A stretch of 35,244 nucleotides of DNA, from NCBI GenBank assembly GCA_963973975.1, contig CAXBCF010000028.1, positions 1 to 35,244 on the forward strand, in the 5' to 3' direction. A model generated the notes under the pieces. It saw nothing but the letters and a program-made list of their open reading frames with translations. It did no database searches and had not been told where the DNA came from. This stretch comes from UBA1494_A sp963973975 (GTDB taxonomy: Bacteria; Bacteroidota; Bacteroidia; Flavobacteriales_E; Vicingaceae). The translations under genes and the position numbers were made by a program. Shown here piece after piece: positions 22,825 through 31,950 of the stretch; position 1 is the stretch's first letter; each line of letters starts with the position of its first letter.

Positions 22825-23603
22825 GATTGATTCTCTTCTCGTGTGAATACTGGTTCGTTCGCAACGCTCATTTTTTCATTGTAGCGGTAGCCTTCAGCAT
22901 TAAAACCTTTTAAATCTTCCGGTTTAGTAATTTGATTTTCTATTAAGTAGCGACTCATTAATCCTCGTGCTTTTTTAGCATAAAAAGAAATCACTTTATA
23001 ATTCCCATTTTTTGCATCTTTGAATTGAGGCGAAATGACCTTTGCTTTCAATTCTTTCTTGTTGATTACTTTAAAATACTCATTAGAGGCTAAATTAATT
23101 AAGAACTCAGAACTGATTGACTTCAACTGCTGATTAATTAGTTCAGTTGGGCGGTTTTCCCAAAATTTATACAAGTTATTCGCTTTTCCAACAGAAAGTT
23201 TTGTTCCCATTTCCAAGCGGTAAGCCTCAATAAGGTCCAATGGTTTTAAAATGCCGTAAAGTCCTGATAAAATTCTGCAATGTGTTTGTGCAAATTCAAT
23301 GTCCTTTTGATTTAAGGAATAAGCGTTTAAACCCACATAAACATCTCCTTTAAAAGCAAAAAGTGCCTGTCTACTTTCCTCATCTGGAGTTTCAACTCCT
23401 CTCCATTTAGCATATCTCTGGGTATTCAAGCCAGCCAAATCAGCGCTAATCGACATCAAGTCTTCCAGCTCTTTTACTTTAATTTTCTTTAATGTGCCAA
23501 TTAATTTTTGACTGTACTTTTTGAGTTCAGGAAGAGTAAAATCAGTGGTCGGAACCTTAGTTTCAAAATCTAATGACTTTGCAGGTGATAAAATATGAAG
23601 CAT
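22821..23603 (-). CDS. yaaA: Peroxide stress protein YaaA
   Basis: A 260-residue YaaA/DUF328 protein with the diagnostic start LHILSPAKSLDFE, the SGLYGILKPLDLIEAYRLEMGTKL block (about 110-133), LASNEYFKV and VISPQFKD. In E. coli YaaA lowers intracellular free iron damage during hydrogen peroxide stress and binds DNA. It heads the yaaA-DUF2452-apbE operon. A terminator at 23699-23718 separates it from the DUF2911 gene. Confidence 0.95.
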   Translation of the reverse strand: MLHILSPAKSLDFETKVPTTDFTLPELKKYSQKLIGTLKKIKVKELEDLMSISADLAGLNTQRYAKWRGVETPDEESRQALFAFKGDVYVGLNAYSLNQKDIEFAQTHCRILSGLYGILKPLDLIEAYRLEMGTKLSVGKANNLYKFWENRPTELINQQLKSISSEFLINLASNEYFKVINKKELKAKVISPQFKDAKNGNYKVISFYAKKARGLMSRYLIENQITKPEDLKGFNAEGYRYNEKMSVANEPVFTREENQS

Positions 23604-23698
23604 GCTTTTTTTAAAAGGTTAAACAAGACTATAAAGATAATGTTTGTAAGAACTTTTAGAAGTTAATGACTTCAAAAAATATAAGTGCTTACAAAAAA

Positions 23699-23718
23699 GA
23701 CTGCCCTTTCGGGCAGCC
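23699..23718. terminator. Bidirectional-looking Rho-independent terminator
   Basis: CTGCCC-TTTC-GGGCAG (23701-23706 and 23711-23716) forms a strong GC stem with a 4-base loop. On the minus strand it is followed by TCTTTTTTG and would end the DUF2911 transcript; on the plus strand a T run (CCTTTTTAATTTTT) also follows, though no plus-strand gene ends here. Confidence 0.85.
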
Positions 23719-23775
23719 TTTTTAATTTTTCAATTAACACAGAGTTTTGATTATAAATAATAAGTTCTTGACTTA

Positions 23776-24615
23776 TTATTTTGACCATTCTTCAATGTTT
23801 GCCTTGTTCATTTTAATGTAAGGCTCATATTTTTGCTCTTCAGCAATTTTAAGTGATTTTTTTGCAGAAGCAAGCGCTCCTTTAGTATCACCTTTTGCTT
23901 TTTGAATTAAAGAAAGTGTATAAACATTCCAAAACACTTCTTTGATAGCTACTGATTTTTTAGACATTTCTAATGCTTTGTCTAAATCCATTTCATTGTC
24001 TAAATAAAATCTTGCGATGTTATTGTAAACACCGTAAGCATTTTCAATCTCATTCAATTTAGACTCAATGTTTTTCATTGCTAATTCTTTGGCATCAACT
24101 TCAATCGTAACCGACCAAGTAGTAGTTTCCCATGCAAAAACTAAGTCAACTGAATTAGTCATTACATTGGCAAAATGAAAAGTCATTGATTCCACATTGT
24201 CAGTTTCTTGTGGATTCACAGAAAACTCAGCAACATTATCAGCAGCGTCATAACTGTTTTCAGTCACTTTTAAATTTGAATTTAAAATTACTTTCCAAGC
24301 ATCTTTCCCAGGAATAGTTAAAATCGCATAAGTTCCTGCTTTTACTTCGTTTCCAACAATGGTAACATCTGTAGAAAATTCAATTTTAGTTGAAGCGTTT
24401 GCTCCTGTTCTCCAAACTTTACCATAAGAAAGCATGTCACCAAAAATGGTTCTTCCCTTTACACCAGGACGAGAATACTTCACTGTCACGTCTGTCAATC
24501 CTACTCGCTGCATTACCTCAGCATAAGGACTTGGAGCAGGTAATTCTTGTGCATTTAACGTTAATCCGGTAAAAACCATTAACAATGCAATTAAACTTGT
24601 TGTTATTTTTTTCAT
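23776..24615 (-). CDS. DUF2911 exported protein with TPR-like tail
   Basis: A 279-residue protein with a signal peptide (1-22). Residues 30-170 match DUF2911: VTVKYSRPGVKGRTIFG, YGKVWRTGANASTKIEFSTDV, AGTYAILTIPGKDAWKVILN. The rest is helical and repeats like tetratricopeptide units (NIARFYLDNEMDLDKALEMSKKSVAI; TKGALASAKKSLKIAEE). Such proteins are frequent in Bacteroidota; the function is unknown and a periplasmic location is likely. It is transcribed alone, with a strong terminator after the stop. Confidence 0.88.
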   Translation of the reverse strand: MKKITTSLIALLMVFTGLTLNAQELPAPSPYAEVMQRVGLTDVTVKYSRPGVKGRTIFGDMLSYGKVWRTGANASTKIEFSTDVTIVGNEVKAGTYAILTIPGKDAWKVILNSNLKVTENSYDAADNVAEFSVNPQETDNVESMTFHFANVMTNSVDLVFAWETTTWSVTIEVDAKELAMKNIESKLNEIENAYGVYNNIARFYLDNEMDLDKALEMSKKSVAIKEVFWNVYTLSLIQKAKGDTKGALASAKKSLKIAEEQKYEPYIKMNKANIEEWSK

Positions 24616-24675
24616 ATTGATCTATTTTTTAAAATGAAACACAAACTTAATTCTTATAAAACTATTTTGAAAGCT

Positions 24676-25299
24676 TTATTTGGAAGGAACGTAGACTACT
24701 TTTTTTGTTTCAAAGAAAGGATCATCGAAAAAATCTGAGATGGAGTGAATTTTAAACTTCCTTCCAGTTTCTTTCATTTCCTCATCTAAAGCTCCTCCTT
24801 TCAGGAAAATAAAGCCATTTTTCAACGTATTTTTTGAATCTTCATTAAACAGTTCATCCACCCAAGAAATAAATTTTGCGGCTCTAGTAACTGCTCTACT
24901 GACAATAAAATCGAAGGTATAATCAATTTCTTCAGCTCGTAAATGCTTTGCTTCCAAGTTTCTTAACTCTAAACTTTCTTTTACTGCATTAACAACAGTG
25001 ATTTTCTTCCCAATAGAATCAACTGCCAAAAAACGACAGTTGGGAAATAAAATCGCCAAAGGAACGGCGGGAAAACCTCCACCAGTTCCGACATCCAAAA
25101 TACTCGTTCCATCTTTGAAATTAATCACTTTCGCGATAGCTAGGGCATGTAAGACATGATGGGTATAAAAATGCTCCATGTCTTTTCTGGAAATCACATT
25201 GATTTTTTCATTCCACTCCTCATAAAGCGACTGCAATTGTTTGAATTGATTTTGCTGAATTAGACTCAAGTCAGGAAAAAAACGCAACACTTCTTCCAT
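24676..25299 (-). CDS. rsmG: 16S rRNA m7G527 methyltransferase RsmG
   Basis: A 207-residue RsmG (GidB) that methylates N7 of G527 in the 530 loop of 16S rRNA; its loss gives low-level streptomycin resistance in other bacteria. Recognised by NVISRKDMEHFYTHHVLHALA, the SAM loop SILDVGTGGGFPAVPLAILFP (about 66-86) and DFIVSRAVT. It starts 6 bases after the sigma factor gene, so it is likely last in the glycosyltransferase-sigma-rsmG operon. Confidence 0.95.
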   Translation of the reverse strand: MEEVLRFFPDLSLIQQNQFKQLQSLYEEWNEKINVISRKDMEHFYTHHVLHALAIAKVINFKDGTSILDVGTGGGFPAVPLAILFPNCRFLAVDSIGKKITVVNAVKESLELRNLEAKHLRAEEIDYTFDFIVSRAVTRAAKFISWVDELFNEDSKNTLKNGFIFLKGGALDEEMKETGRKFKIHSISDFFDDPFFETKKVVYVPSK

Positions 25300-25305
25300 G
25301 AAAAC

Positions 25306-25932
25306 TTAGATAGACTTTTTACTTTTTCGAATTAAATCTGATAGGATTGCTCTAGCGCGAAAAAGTTGCGCTTTTACTGTTCCTAAAGGTAAATCGAGGT
25401 GGGTTGCTATTTCTTCATAAGACCATTCTTTGAAATATCGAAGCTCAACCAAGGTGCGGTAAGGTTCATCTAAATCATCAACATATTTGCGCATCAAAGT
25501 AATCTTCTGCTGCTCAATGAATTTTTCTTCAGGATCTTTAGAACTACCTCCCAACTGCATTTTCCATGAATTTCCTTTTCCATCTTCCATGGCTTCGTCA
25601 ATTGAAGTTGTTTTCAAACGCTTTTTTCTCAAAAAATCGATGGAATGGTTGGTTGCTATTCGAAACAACCAAGTTGAAAATGCATATTGAGGTGTGTATT
25701 GGTTTAATTTTAGAAAAGCCTTGCTAAATGTTTCAATGGCTAAATCTTCAGCATCATCATCGTTTCTTACCATTTTAAGAATTAAGAAGAAAATAGCTTC
25801 TCTGTAACGAACCATAATTTCAGAATAGGCAGCCTGGCTTCCGCCAAGAGCAGCTTTCACCAATTCTAAATCCTTTTTCGCCTTATCGGAGAAATTCGAA
25901 TCTACTTCCATTTCTTTATCTTCCATATCCAA
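25306..25932 (-). CDS. ECF-type RNA polymerase sigma factor
   Basis: A 208-residue sigma-70 family factor with region 2 (YREAIFFLILKMVRNDDDAEDLAIETFSKAF and FSTWLFRIATNHSIDFLRKKR, about 43-110) and region 4 (LVELRYFKEWSYEEIATHLDLPLGTVKAQLFRAR, about 161-196). No anti-sigma gene is adjacent. The start is uncertain: the ATG at 25932 overlaps the upstream glycosyltransferase by 31 bases, and in-frame ATGs at 25926 and 25911 would shorten the overlap. Its regulon cannot be read, but phylum-type promoters are abundant nearby. Confidence 0.92.
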   Translation of the reverse strand: MDMEDKEMEVDSNFSDKAKKDLELVKAALGGSQAAYSEIMVRYREAIFFLILKMVRNDDDAEDLAIETFSKAFLKLNQYTPQYAFSTWLFRIATNHSIDFLRKKRLKTTSIDEAMEDGKGNSWKMQLGGSSKDPEEKFIEQQKITLMRKYVDDLDEPYRTLVELRYFKEWSYEEIATHLDLPLGTVKAQLFRARAILSDLIRKSKKSI

Positions 25933-27020
25933 GTTGAAATCCCAATTATACTTATCAGTGGGTAATAAATTATTTCCAAAAAGCCTGCAAACACCTGAAG
26001 GTCTTTATCTCCTAGCTGCTTTGCAATTTTTCGTTGAAAATAGAACTGCACTGTCATCTTCACAACAAAGATGCTCAAAATTACCGCTATATTTAGTGAT
26101 ATCAATAAAAGTATCAAAGTACTTATGTTAAAAACTAAGTGTGCAAACCCAAAAATAAACAAGCGAAAACGATGAGAAGCCTTGTAGTAATTACCTGCTT
26201 GCAACTGACGCCTTTTTTGTGCAAAGTATGCCCACCAAGTAGTTTTGGCTTCAGAAATAGTATGCGCCTGAGGTAAAATACATGCATTTACATTCTTTTC
26301 ATTAGCCATTTCATTCACTAATAAATCATCATCCCCACTTAGTATTTTAGAATGTTTTTTTAAGGATTTACTCTTTTCAAATAATGATTTTTTATACGAT
26401 AAATTTCTTCCTACACCCATGTAAGCATTCCCTTTTACGGCAAAAGAAAAGTATTGGCAAGCAGATGAAAAACACTCATAGCGCAAAAATGCATTCAAAA
26501 AACCGGGACTTTTCTTAAACCTCCCATGTCCTAAAACGATTTCGGTTTCGGGAAGATAAGCTGCCATCATTTCATTCAACCAATCATTTGAAGCAGGTTG
26601 GCAATCAGCATCAATAAATAGTAAATGTTCATTTCTAGCAGCTAGAACTCCTCTTTGAATAGCCGCTTTTTTACCACTATCCAATTCCAAATCAACCACT
26701 GAAATTCGGGAATCATTAAAACTTTTGACAATAGCTACAGTTTCATCGATCGAATGATCATTGACAATGATAATTTCAAATTCCTTAAAATCTTGTCGCA
26801 ACAAAAATGGCAAATTCAATTTCAAATTAGCAGCTTCATCCTTTGCTGCAATTACAATGGAAACAGCTTGAACATTCAAATTTTCTGAGGTGGTTTTAAA
26901 TGGCTCTGACTTGCTGAGTTTTGCTAAGTAATTAAAATAATAGTACAGTAAAATGAGAAATGGAAGAAATTGCCACAGCAAATAAATATCTAAATAAGAA
27001 ATACTTAATAGTTCAATCAT
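25902..27020 (-). CDS. Membrane glycosyltransferase, family 2
   Basis: A 372-residue protein with an N-terminal membrane helix (about 10-30), a GT-A domain (VSIVIAAKDEAANLKLNLPFLL, NDHSIDETVAIV, DADCQPA as the DxD motif near 136, then GDDDLLVNEMA and a KRRQLQAG motif in place of QxxRW), and two or three C-terminal helices (about 285-325 and 345-367). This layout fits processive or surface-glycan GT2 enzymes at the inner membrane. It overlaps the sigma factor gene at its 3' end, suggesting coupled translation. The product is unknown. Confidence 0.88.
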   Translation of the reverse strand: MIELLSISYLDIYLLWQFLPFLILLYYYFNYLAKLSKSEPFKTTSENLNVQAVSIVIAAKDEAANLKLNLPFLLRQDFKEFEIIIVNDHSIDETVAIVKSFNDSRISVVDLELDSGKKAAIQRGVLAARNEHLLFIDADCQPASNDWLNEMMAAYLPETEIVLGHGRFKKSPGFLNAFLRYECFSSACQYFSFAVKGNAYMGVGRNLSYKKSLFEKSKSLKKHSKILSGDDDLLVNEMANEKNVNACILPQAHTISEAKTTWWAYFAQKRRQLQAGNYYKASHRFRLFIFGFAHLVFNISTLILLLISLNIAVILSIFVVKMTVQFYFQRKIAKQLGDKDLQVFAGFLEIIYYPLISIIGISTWIWKIKKWK

Positions 27021-27068
27021 GGCTTCAGTCAGCTCGGTAAAGATAAAATTCTTTTTGTCAGCATTGCT

Positions 27069-27076
27069 TACCTTTG
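27069..27076 (+). promoter_or_regulatory. tgt promoter -7 box
   Basis: TACCTTTG at 27069-27076 is a perfect -7 box, 21 bases before the tgt ATG. The spacing to a -33 TTG is not ideal. On the opposite strand the glycosyltransferase gene starts at 27020, so this 77-base spacer drives both directions. Confidence 0.65.
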
Positions 27077-27097
27077 CCCCTATTTTGAAAAATTAAG

Positions 27098-28228
27098 ATG
27101 CAATTTAATTTAAAGCACGAAGACAGTGGCAGCAATGCCAGAGCAGGAGAAATTAGTACGGATCACGGAAAAATTGAAACCCCTATTTTTATGCCGGTGG
27201 GGACTGCCGGAACCGTAAAAGCAGTTCACCAAAGGGAATTAGATGAAGACATCAATGCCCAAATAATTTTGGGAAATACCTATCACCTTTTTTTAAGACC
27301 TGGGTTGGAAGTTTTAGAACAAGCAGGTGGAATTCATAAATTTAATGGTTGGAAACACCCTATTTTAACCGATAGCGGTGGTTACCAAGTATACTCTTTG
27401 GCACACAGAAGAAAAATTACTGAAGAAGGTGTTCGTTTTGCATCGCATGTCGATGGTTCTAAACAGTTTTTTACTCCTGAAAATGTAATGGACATTCAAC
27501 GAACCATTGGTGCAGACATTATCATGGCATTTGATGAATGCACCCCCTACCCTTGTGACTACAAATATGCTAAACGCTCAATGGAAATGACACACCGTTG
27601 GTTAAAACGCTGTTGCACGCGTTTTGATGAAACAGAATCAAAATACGGTTATAGCCAAACACTTTTTCCAATTGTGCAAGGAAGTACTTACACCGATTTA
27701 CGCAAACAATCTGCAGAACAAATTGCCTCTTTCGAACGAGAAGGAAATGCCATTGGTGGACTTTCTGTTGGTGAGCCTGCTGAAGAAATGTATGCCATGA
27801 CGGAAGTAGTTTGCGACATTTTACCAAAAGACAAACCACGATACCTAATGGGTGTTGGTACTCCGTCTAATATTTTGGAAAACATAGCTTTGGGCATTGA
27901 CATGTTCGACTGTGTAATGCCAACTAGAAATGCTAGAAATGGAATGCTATTTACCAAAAATGGCATTTTAAACCTGCGAAATGAAAAGTGGAAAAAGGAT
28001 TTTTCTCCAATTGATGAGGACGGGGAAAGTTTTGTAGATAGTTTTTACACCAAAGCCTATTTAAGGCATTTATTGATTTCTAAGGAAATTTTAGGAGCAC
28101 AAATTGCCACTTTACACAATTTGGCATTCTATATTTGGTTAGTGAAAGAAGCTCGTCGGCAAATTCTTAACAACAGCTTTAGTACTTGGAAAAACAGCAT
28201 GGTTACAAAATTGACCCAAAGGCTCTAG
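27098..28228 (+). CDS. tgt: tRNA-guanine transglycosylase
   Basis: A 376-residue TGT that swaps guanine for preQ1 at the wobble base of GUN anticodons, leading to queuosine. The active-site Asp92 (TDSGGYQVYSL), GGLSVGE (220-226) and nucleophile Asp271 (FDCVMPTRNARNG) are present. The zinc motif CxCxxC expected after residue 305 is absent: positions 309, 311 and 314 are Gly, Ser and Asp, although the matching His340 (LHNL) remains. I recall that other Bacteroidota enzymes share this loss. The permease gene starts one base after its stop. Confidence 0.95.
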   Translation: MQFNLKHEDSGSNARAGEISTDHGKIETPIFMPVGTAGTVKAVHQRELDEDINAQIILGNTYHLFLRPGLEVLEQAGGIHKFNGWKHPILTDSGGYQVYSLAHRRKITEEGVRFASHVDGSKQFFTPENVMDIQRTIGADIIMAFDECTPYPCDYKYAKRSMEMTHRWLKRCCTRFDETESKYGYSQTLFPIVQGSTYTDLRKQSAEQIASFEREGNAIGGLSVGEPAEEMYAMTEVVCDILPKDKPRYLMGVGTPSNILENIALGIDMFDCVMPTRNARNGMLFTKNGILNLRNEKWKKDFSPIDEDGESFVDSFYTKAYLRHLLISKEILGAQIATLHNLAFYIWLVKEARRQILNNSFSTWKNSMVTKLTQRL

Positions 28229-28229
28229 A

Positions 28230-29309
28230 ATGAAATTACTTGACCGCTATATCATCAAGAAGTTTTTGGGAACCTTTTTCTTTTCCATTACCCTTATTAT
28301 TTCCATTTCCATTGTTTTTGATTTTTCAGAAAACCTCGATGAATTTATTGAGAAAGACGCTCCGGTAAAAGCCATTGTCTTTGATTATTACCTCAACTTC
28401 ATCCCCTATTTCATCAATTTATTCAGTCCGCTCTTTATTTTTATTGCAGTGATATTTTTCACTTCTAAGATGGCAAGTAATACTGAAATTATTTCCATAT
28501 TGGCGAGCGGTATTTCCTTTCGTCGTTTCTTAGTTCCTTATGTTATTTCAGCTATTTTCTTAGGATTAATTTCATTCTACCTCAACAGTTTTTTGATTCC
28601 AAAAAGTAATCAGAAGCGATTGGAATTTCGATATACCTATATCAAAAATCCGACTCACAATCGCGATCGGAACATTCACTTGCAAATCGATCCAAATTCA
28701 TACATCTACATGGGCAGTTACTCCAACCAAACAGATGTGGGCATCAAATTTACCATTGAACAATTCGACGAAAACAATGAATTAAAATACAAACTCTTAG
28801 CTGATTTCATAAAATGGGACACAGTAAAAAATTTATGGACTATTCAAAATTATTACGAGCGTAGAATTGACGGAATAAACGAAAGCATTAAACGGGGATT
28901 AACGAAAGACACTATTTTGAACATGCTTCCACAAGAATTTAAGAAACGCGAAACCGATGCTGAAATGCTCAATTTCTTTGAATTAAATGAAGAAATTGAA
29001 AAAGAAAAATTCAAAGGCTCCAAAAAAGTCGTTTTCTATGAAATTGAAAAACACCAACGCATCGCATTTCCATTTGCCTCCATCATTCTCACGCTTATGG
29101 GCGCATCAATTGCAAGTAGGAAAGTTCGTGGTGGAATTGGTATACACTTAGGTCAAGGCTTGGGCTTAAGTTTTAGCTATGTTTTATTTATGAAAGTTGC
29201 CCAAACATTTGCCACTAATGGAGGTATAGACCCAATGGTTTCCATGTGGATTCCCAATATGGTTTTTGCCCTTTTAACCGTTTGGCTTTTGAGTAGAGCT
29301 CAGAAGTAG
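28230..29309 (+). CDS. LptF/LptG-type permease (YjgP/YjgQ family)
   Basis: A 359-residue inner-membrane protein with three N-terminal helices (about 15-35, 50-80, 95-120), a periplasmic beta-rich domain (about 130-250) and three C-terminal helices (from about 270: RIAFPFASIILTLMGASIA). It is one of the two subunits that, with LptB, extract lipopolysaccharide and pass it to the Lpt bridge. The start KLLDRYIIKKFLGTFFFS is the family signature. LptF and LptG cannot be told apart safely from sequence alone. It is cotranscribed with tgt, a pairing common in Bacteroidota. Confidence 0.92.
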   Translation: MKLLDRYIIKKFLGTFFFSITLIISISIVFDFSENLDEFIEKDAPVKAIVFDYYLNFIPYFINLFSPLFIFIAVIFFTSKMASNTEIISILASGISFRRFLVPYVISAIFLGLISFYLNSFLIPKSNQKRLEFRYTYIKNPTHNRDRNIHLQIDPNSYIYMGSYSNQTDVGIKFTIEQFDENNELKYKLLADFIKWDTVKNLWTIQNYYERRIDGINESIKRGLTKDTILNMLPQEFKKRETDAEMLNFFELNEEIEKEKFKGSKKVVFYEIEKHQRIAFPFASIILTLMGASIASRKVRGGIGIHLGQGLGLSFSYVLFMKVAQTFATNGGIDPMVSMWIPNMVFALLTVWLLSRAQK

Positions 29310-29451
29310 AAGTGTTTAATTTAAAAAATTACCATACAATTTGATAAATTACTAAGTTTATGTTCAACTTTACATGCTTAATAAAAGTATAAAAATGTAG
29401 TGGAGACTAGAAACCACTTAAAAAAACAGAATAAATAAAAAAATGAACCAT

Positions 29452-29664
29452 ATGAAAAAGCTTTTTTTACTTGTTCCAATTTTAGGCCTAATGTTTTCTT
29501 GTTCTGGAGAAAAAAAACAGACAGAAAAGATACCCGTAGAATTACAAGAGCAAATTGAAGTAATTGAAAAATCCACTCAAAAATTAGATGATGTAATAGA
29601 TAAATCTGATATTGAGATAGAAAAAAATCAAAATAAAATAGACTCCTTATTAAATAACATTTAA
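29452..29664 (+). CDS. Small coiled-coil lipoprotein
   Basis: A 70-residue predicted lipoprotein with a signal peptide and lipobox (LMFSC, Cys17), followed by one charged helix (PVELQEQIEVIEKSTQKLDD...) likely to form a coiled coil. I chose the ATG at 29452, which starts directly with KKLFLL, over the ATG at 29443. No family is recognised. The next gene begins 10 bases downstream and also encodes an exported helical protein, so the two may work together in the periplasm. Confidence 0.75.
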   Translation: MKKLFLLVPILGLMFSCSGEKKQTEKIPVELQEQIEVIEKSTQKLDDVIDKSDIEIEKNQNKIDSLLNNI

Positions 29665-29674
29665 AATTACACTT

Positions 29675-30349
29675 ATGAAAACAGTATTAGTTATTGCGTT
29701 ATCATTCTTCCTAATTAATTCATTTTTATTTGCACAGGAAAAGGGAAAAGGGCAAGAAAAGAAAAAAGTAGAGAATATACAGAAGAAAACTGAGAAGGTT
29801 AAAGAAGAAAAATCGTTAAACAATTTAGAAAAAAAGCAAAACAATAAAAAAGAAAATAAAGAAAAAGGTCAACAAAAAAAAGAAGAAATTGAAAAAAATA
29901 AGGAAGAAGGCTTAAATGAAAAAAAGAATAAAGAACAAGGTTTAAGTAAAGAAAAGAATAAGGAAGAAATTATAAGTAAAGAAACTTATGATAGTAGCAA
30001 ATCTAATGGAAATGCTTATGGTAAAAATAAAGGCGATATAACAGGCAAAGAGTTTGGTCAAAAACGTTCATCTGATGCAAAAAATCTTGCAATAAAAAAT
30101 AAACTTGCTGCAGAACAAAAAATTAAAGAGCAAGAGAAACAAATTATTGAAAATGAAGAAAAAATAAAAGAAGCAAAAGAAAAAGTGAAGAATCAAAAAG
30201 ACAACGGTGAGATTTCAATTGATGAAGAAAAGCTTAAAAATGATAAAATCATGCAAGCAGAAGAAAAAATCATGAACATGAAAAAAGTTGTAGAAAAAAA
30301 CAAAAAAGAAGTACAGGCTTTAAATGAAGAGATTAATAAATTGGATTAG
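29675..30349 (+). CDS. Exported Lys/Glu-rich coiled-coil protein
   Basis: A 224-residue protein with a signal peptide (about 1-20, LFAQ cleavage) and a body made almost only of K, E, N and Q. Imperfect repeats of the form NKEEGLNEK / NKEQGLSKEK / NKEEIISKE lie at about 71-102, then a GNAYGKNKGDITGKEFGQ island (113-130), and a long heptad-like helix to the end. It is likely an elongated periplasmic structure. No enzyme motif is present and no family assigned; low complexity makes similarity searches unreliable. It follows the small lipoprotein gene by 10 bases. Confidence 0.7.
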   Translation: MKTVLVIALSFFLINSFLFAQEKGKGQEKKKVENIQKKTEKVKEEKSLNNLEKKQNNKKENKEKGQQKKEEIEKNKEEGLNEKKNKEQGLSKEKNKEEIISKETYDSSKSNGNAYGKNKGDITGKEFGQKRSSDAKNLAIKNKLAAEQKIKEQEKQIIENEEKIKEAKEKVKNQKDNGEISIDEEKLKNDKIMQAEEKIMNMKKVVEKNKKEVQALNEEINKLD

Positions 30350-30583
30350 TTTGAATAAAACCAGCCCAAAGTTAAGTAGAATACTCCTCAAAAAAATAGG
30401 AAAGGGTAAGATGTTAAGTGCTCGCCTCTTGAAATATCCCTTTATAAATAGCACTGCTCTTAAAGTTGGTTTTAATTACTAAATAGCTCATAAACAGGCG
30501 TTAATTTCTATCATTATTCAAATAATTAAAGTTATTAGAGTTATTTCTATATCTTTATATCGCTATTTGAAAATCTTACAATT

Positions 30584-31894
30584 GTGAAAAAGTACATCCT
30601 TCTTTTAATTTTTTGTTTGAATATAACACTCGTAAAGTCACAGTTATATTTCCCTTCAAACAATCAAAACCAATGGGATACTATTCCTCCATCTTCACTT
30701 GGATGGTGTCAGAATAAAATTGATAGCCTTTACACTTTCCTCGACACAAATAATACTAAAGCTTTTATTCTATTAAAGGACGGTAAAATTGTTTTAGAAA
30801 AATACTTTAACGGTCACTCAGAAAATGCAAATTGGTATTGGGCATCTGCAGGCAAAACAATTACAGCTTTTATGGTGGGTATTGCTCAGCAAGAAAATTT
30901 TTTACACATCAGCGATACAACATCAAAATACTTAGGCCAAGGTTGGACTGACTGTACATTAGCACAAGAAGAGAAAATAACCATATTGAATCAATTAACA
31001 ATGACAACTGGCTTAGAGGACGGTTTAGATCCTCACTGTACTATTGATACTTGTTTAATTTACAGAGCCAATTCAGGTGCAAGATGGGCATACCACAATG
31101 CACCCTATACGCTTTTAGATGGAGTGATTGCCAATGCAACAGGACAATCGCTTAACCTTTACACCAACTCTAAATTAAAAATTCCAACAGGTATGAATGG
31201 AATTTTTGTTCAACAAGGATTTAACAATGTATATTTTAGTACTGCTAGGAGTATGGCTCGATTTGGATTATTAATTCTCAATAAAGGAAAATGGAATACC
31301 AATCAAATTCTCACTGACACTAGCTATTTTAATGACATGGTATCAACTTCTCAAAGCTTAAATGATGCATATGGATACCTTTGGTGGCTTAATGGTACAA
31401 ATACTTTTATGGCTCCTCAATCTCAATTGGTTTTTAATAGTAGTATAAGTCCCGATGCACCAAGTGATATGATTGCAGCACTGGGAAAAGACGGTCAAAT
31501 ATTAACTATTATTCCATCTCAAAACATCGTAATGGTTAGAATGGGAGGGTCTCCAAATAATTCTTTGGTACCCTTTACTCTTAACAATGATATTTGGAAG
31601 CATTTGAATGAATTTCAATGTTCAACAGTCGATATTCCTGAAAACATGATTGAAAAGTACAGTTTTCGAATACTCCCAAATCCTTGTCATGATTTTCTTT
31701 CCATTGAAATTGCTAACCGAACTTCAAGTTCAATTCAATATTCAGTTTATACAACATCAGGAAAACTAATCCGGAATGGAAATTTCAATACCAATATATA
31801 CAACTTAAATACAAGCGAATTTAAATCAGGGATATATCTACTTCAACTCAGCTCCACTAGTTTTACTAAAACTTTCAAATTCATTAAACAATAG
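30584..31894 (+). CDS. Secreted serine hydrolase (class C beta-lactamase fold) with T9SS sorting domain
   Basis: A 436-residue protein starting at GTG, with a signal peptide (1-19). The penicillin-binding/beta-lactamase fold shows SAGK (Ser88-Lys91, SxxK) and YHN (170-172, YxN). It likely acts as an esterase, peptidase or beta-lactamase-like hydrolase outside the cell. The last 75 residues (from FRILPNPCHDFLSIEI to TKTFKFIKQ) are a type A type IX secretion sorting domain, so it should be exported through the outer membrane and cut on release. No antibiotic role can be read. The preceding 234-base spacer holds no gene. Confidence 0.9.
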   Translation: MKKYILLLIFCLNITLVKSQLYFPSNNQNQWDTIPPSSLGWCQNKIDSLYTFLDTNNTKAFILLKDGKIVLEKYFNGHSENANWYWASAGKTITAFMVGIAQQENFLHISDTTSKYLGQGWTDCTLAQEEKITILNQLTMTTGLEDGLDPHCTIDTCLIYRANSGARWAYHNAPYTLLDGVIANATGQSLNLYTNSKLKIPTGMNGIFVQQGFNNVYFSTARSMARFGLLILNKGKWNTNQILTDTSYFNDMVSTSQSLNDAYGYLWWLNGTNTFMAPQSQLVFNSSISPDAPSDMIAALGKDGQILTIIPSQNIVMVRMGGSPNNSLVPFTLNNDIWKHLNEFQCSTVDIPENMIEKYSFRILPNPCHDFLSIEIANRTSSSIQYSVYTTSGKLIRNGNFNTNIYNLNTSEFKSGIYLLQLSSTSFTKTFKFIKQ

Positions 31895-31913
31895 TTTAAT
31901 AAAAAGATGGATT

Positions 31914-31921
31914 TAGATTTG
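31914..31921 (+). promoter_or_regulatory. -7 box before the 177-residue protein gene
   Basis: TAGATTTG at 31914-31921 is a perfect -7 box about 30 bases before the TTG start at 31951. No ideal -33 was seen. It supports a separate transcript for the hypothetical protein and possibly the TonB receptor behind it. Confidence 0.55.
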
Positions 31922-31950
31922 CCTAAATTAGCACACCTAAATTATTTCTG

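Noticed and set aside
29395..29425. AGTGG / CCACT hairpin before the small lipoprotein gene as a terminator for the permease
   Set aside because: The stem is only five base pairs with a 10-base loop and the following tract is A-rich, not T-rich.
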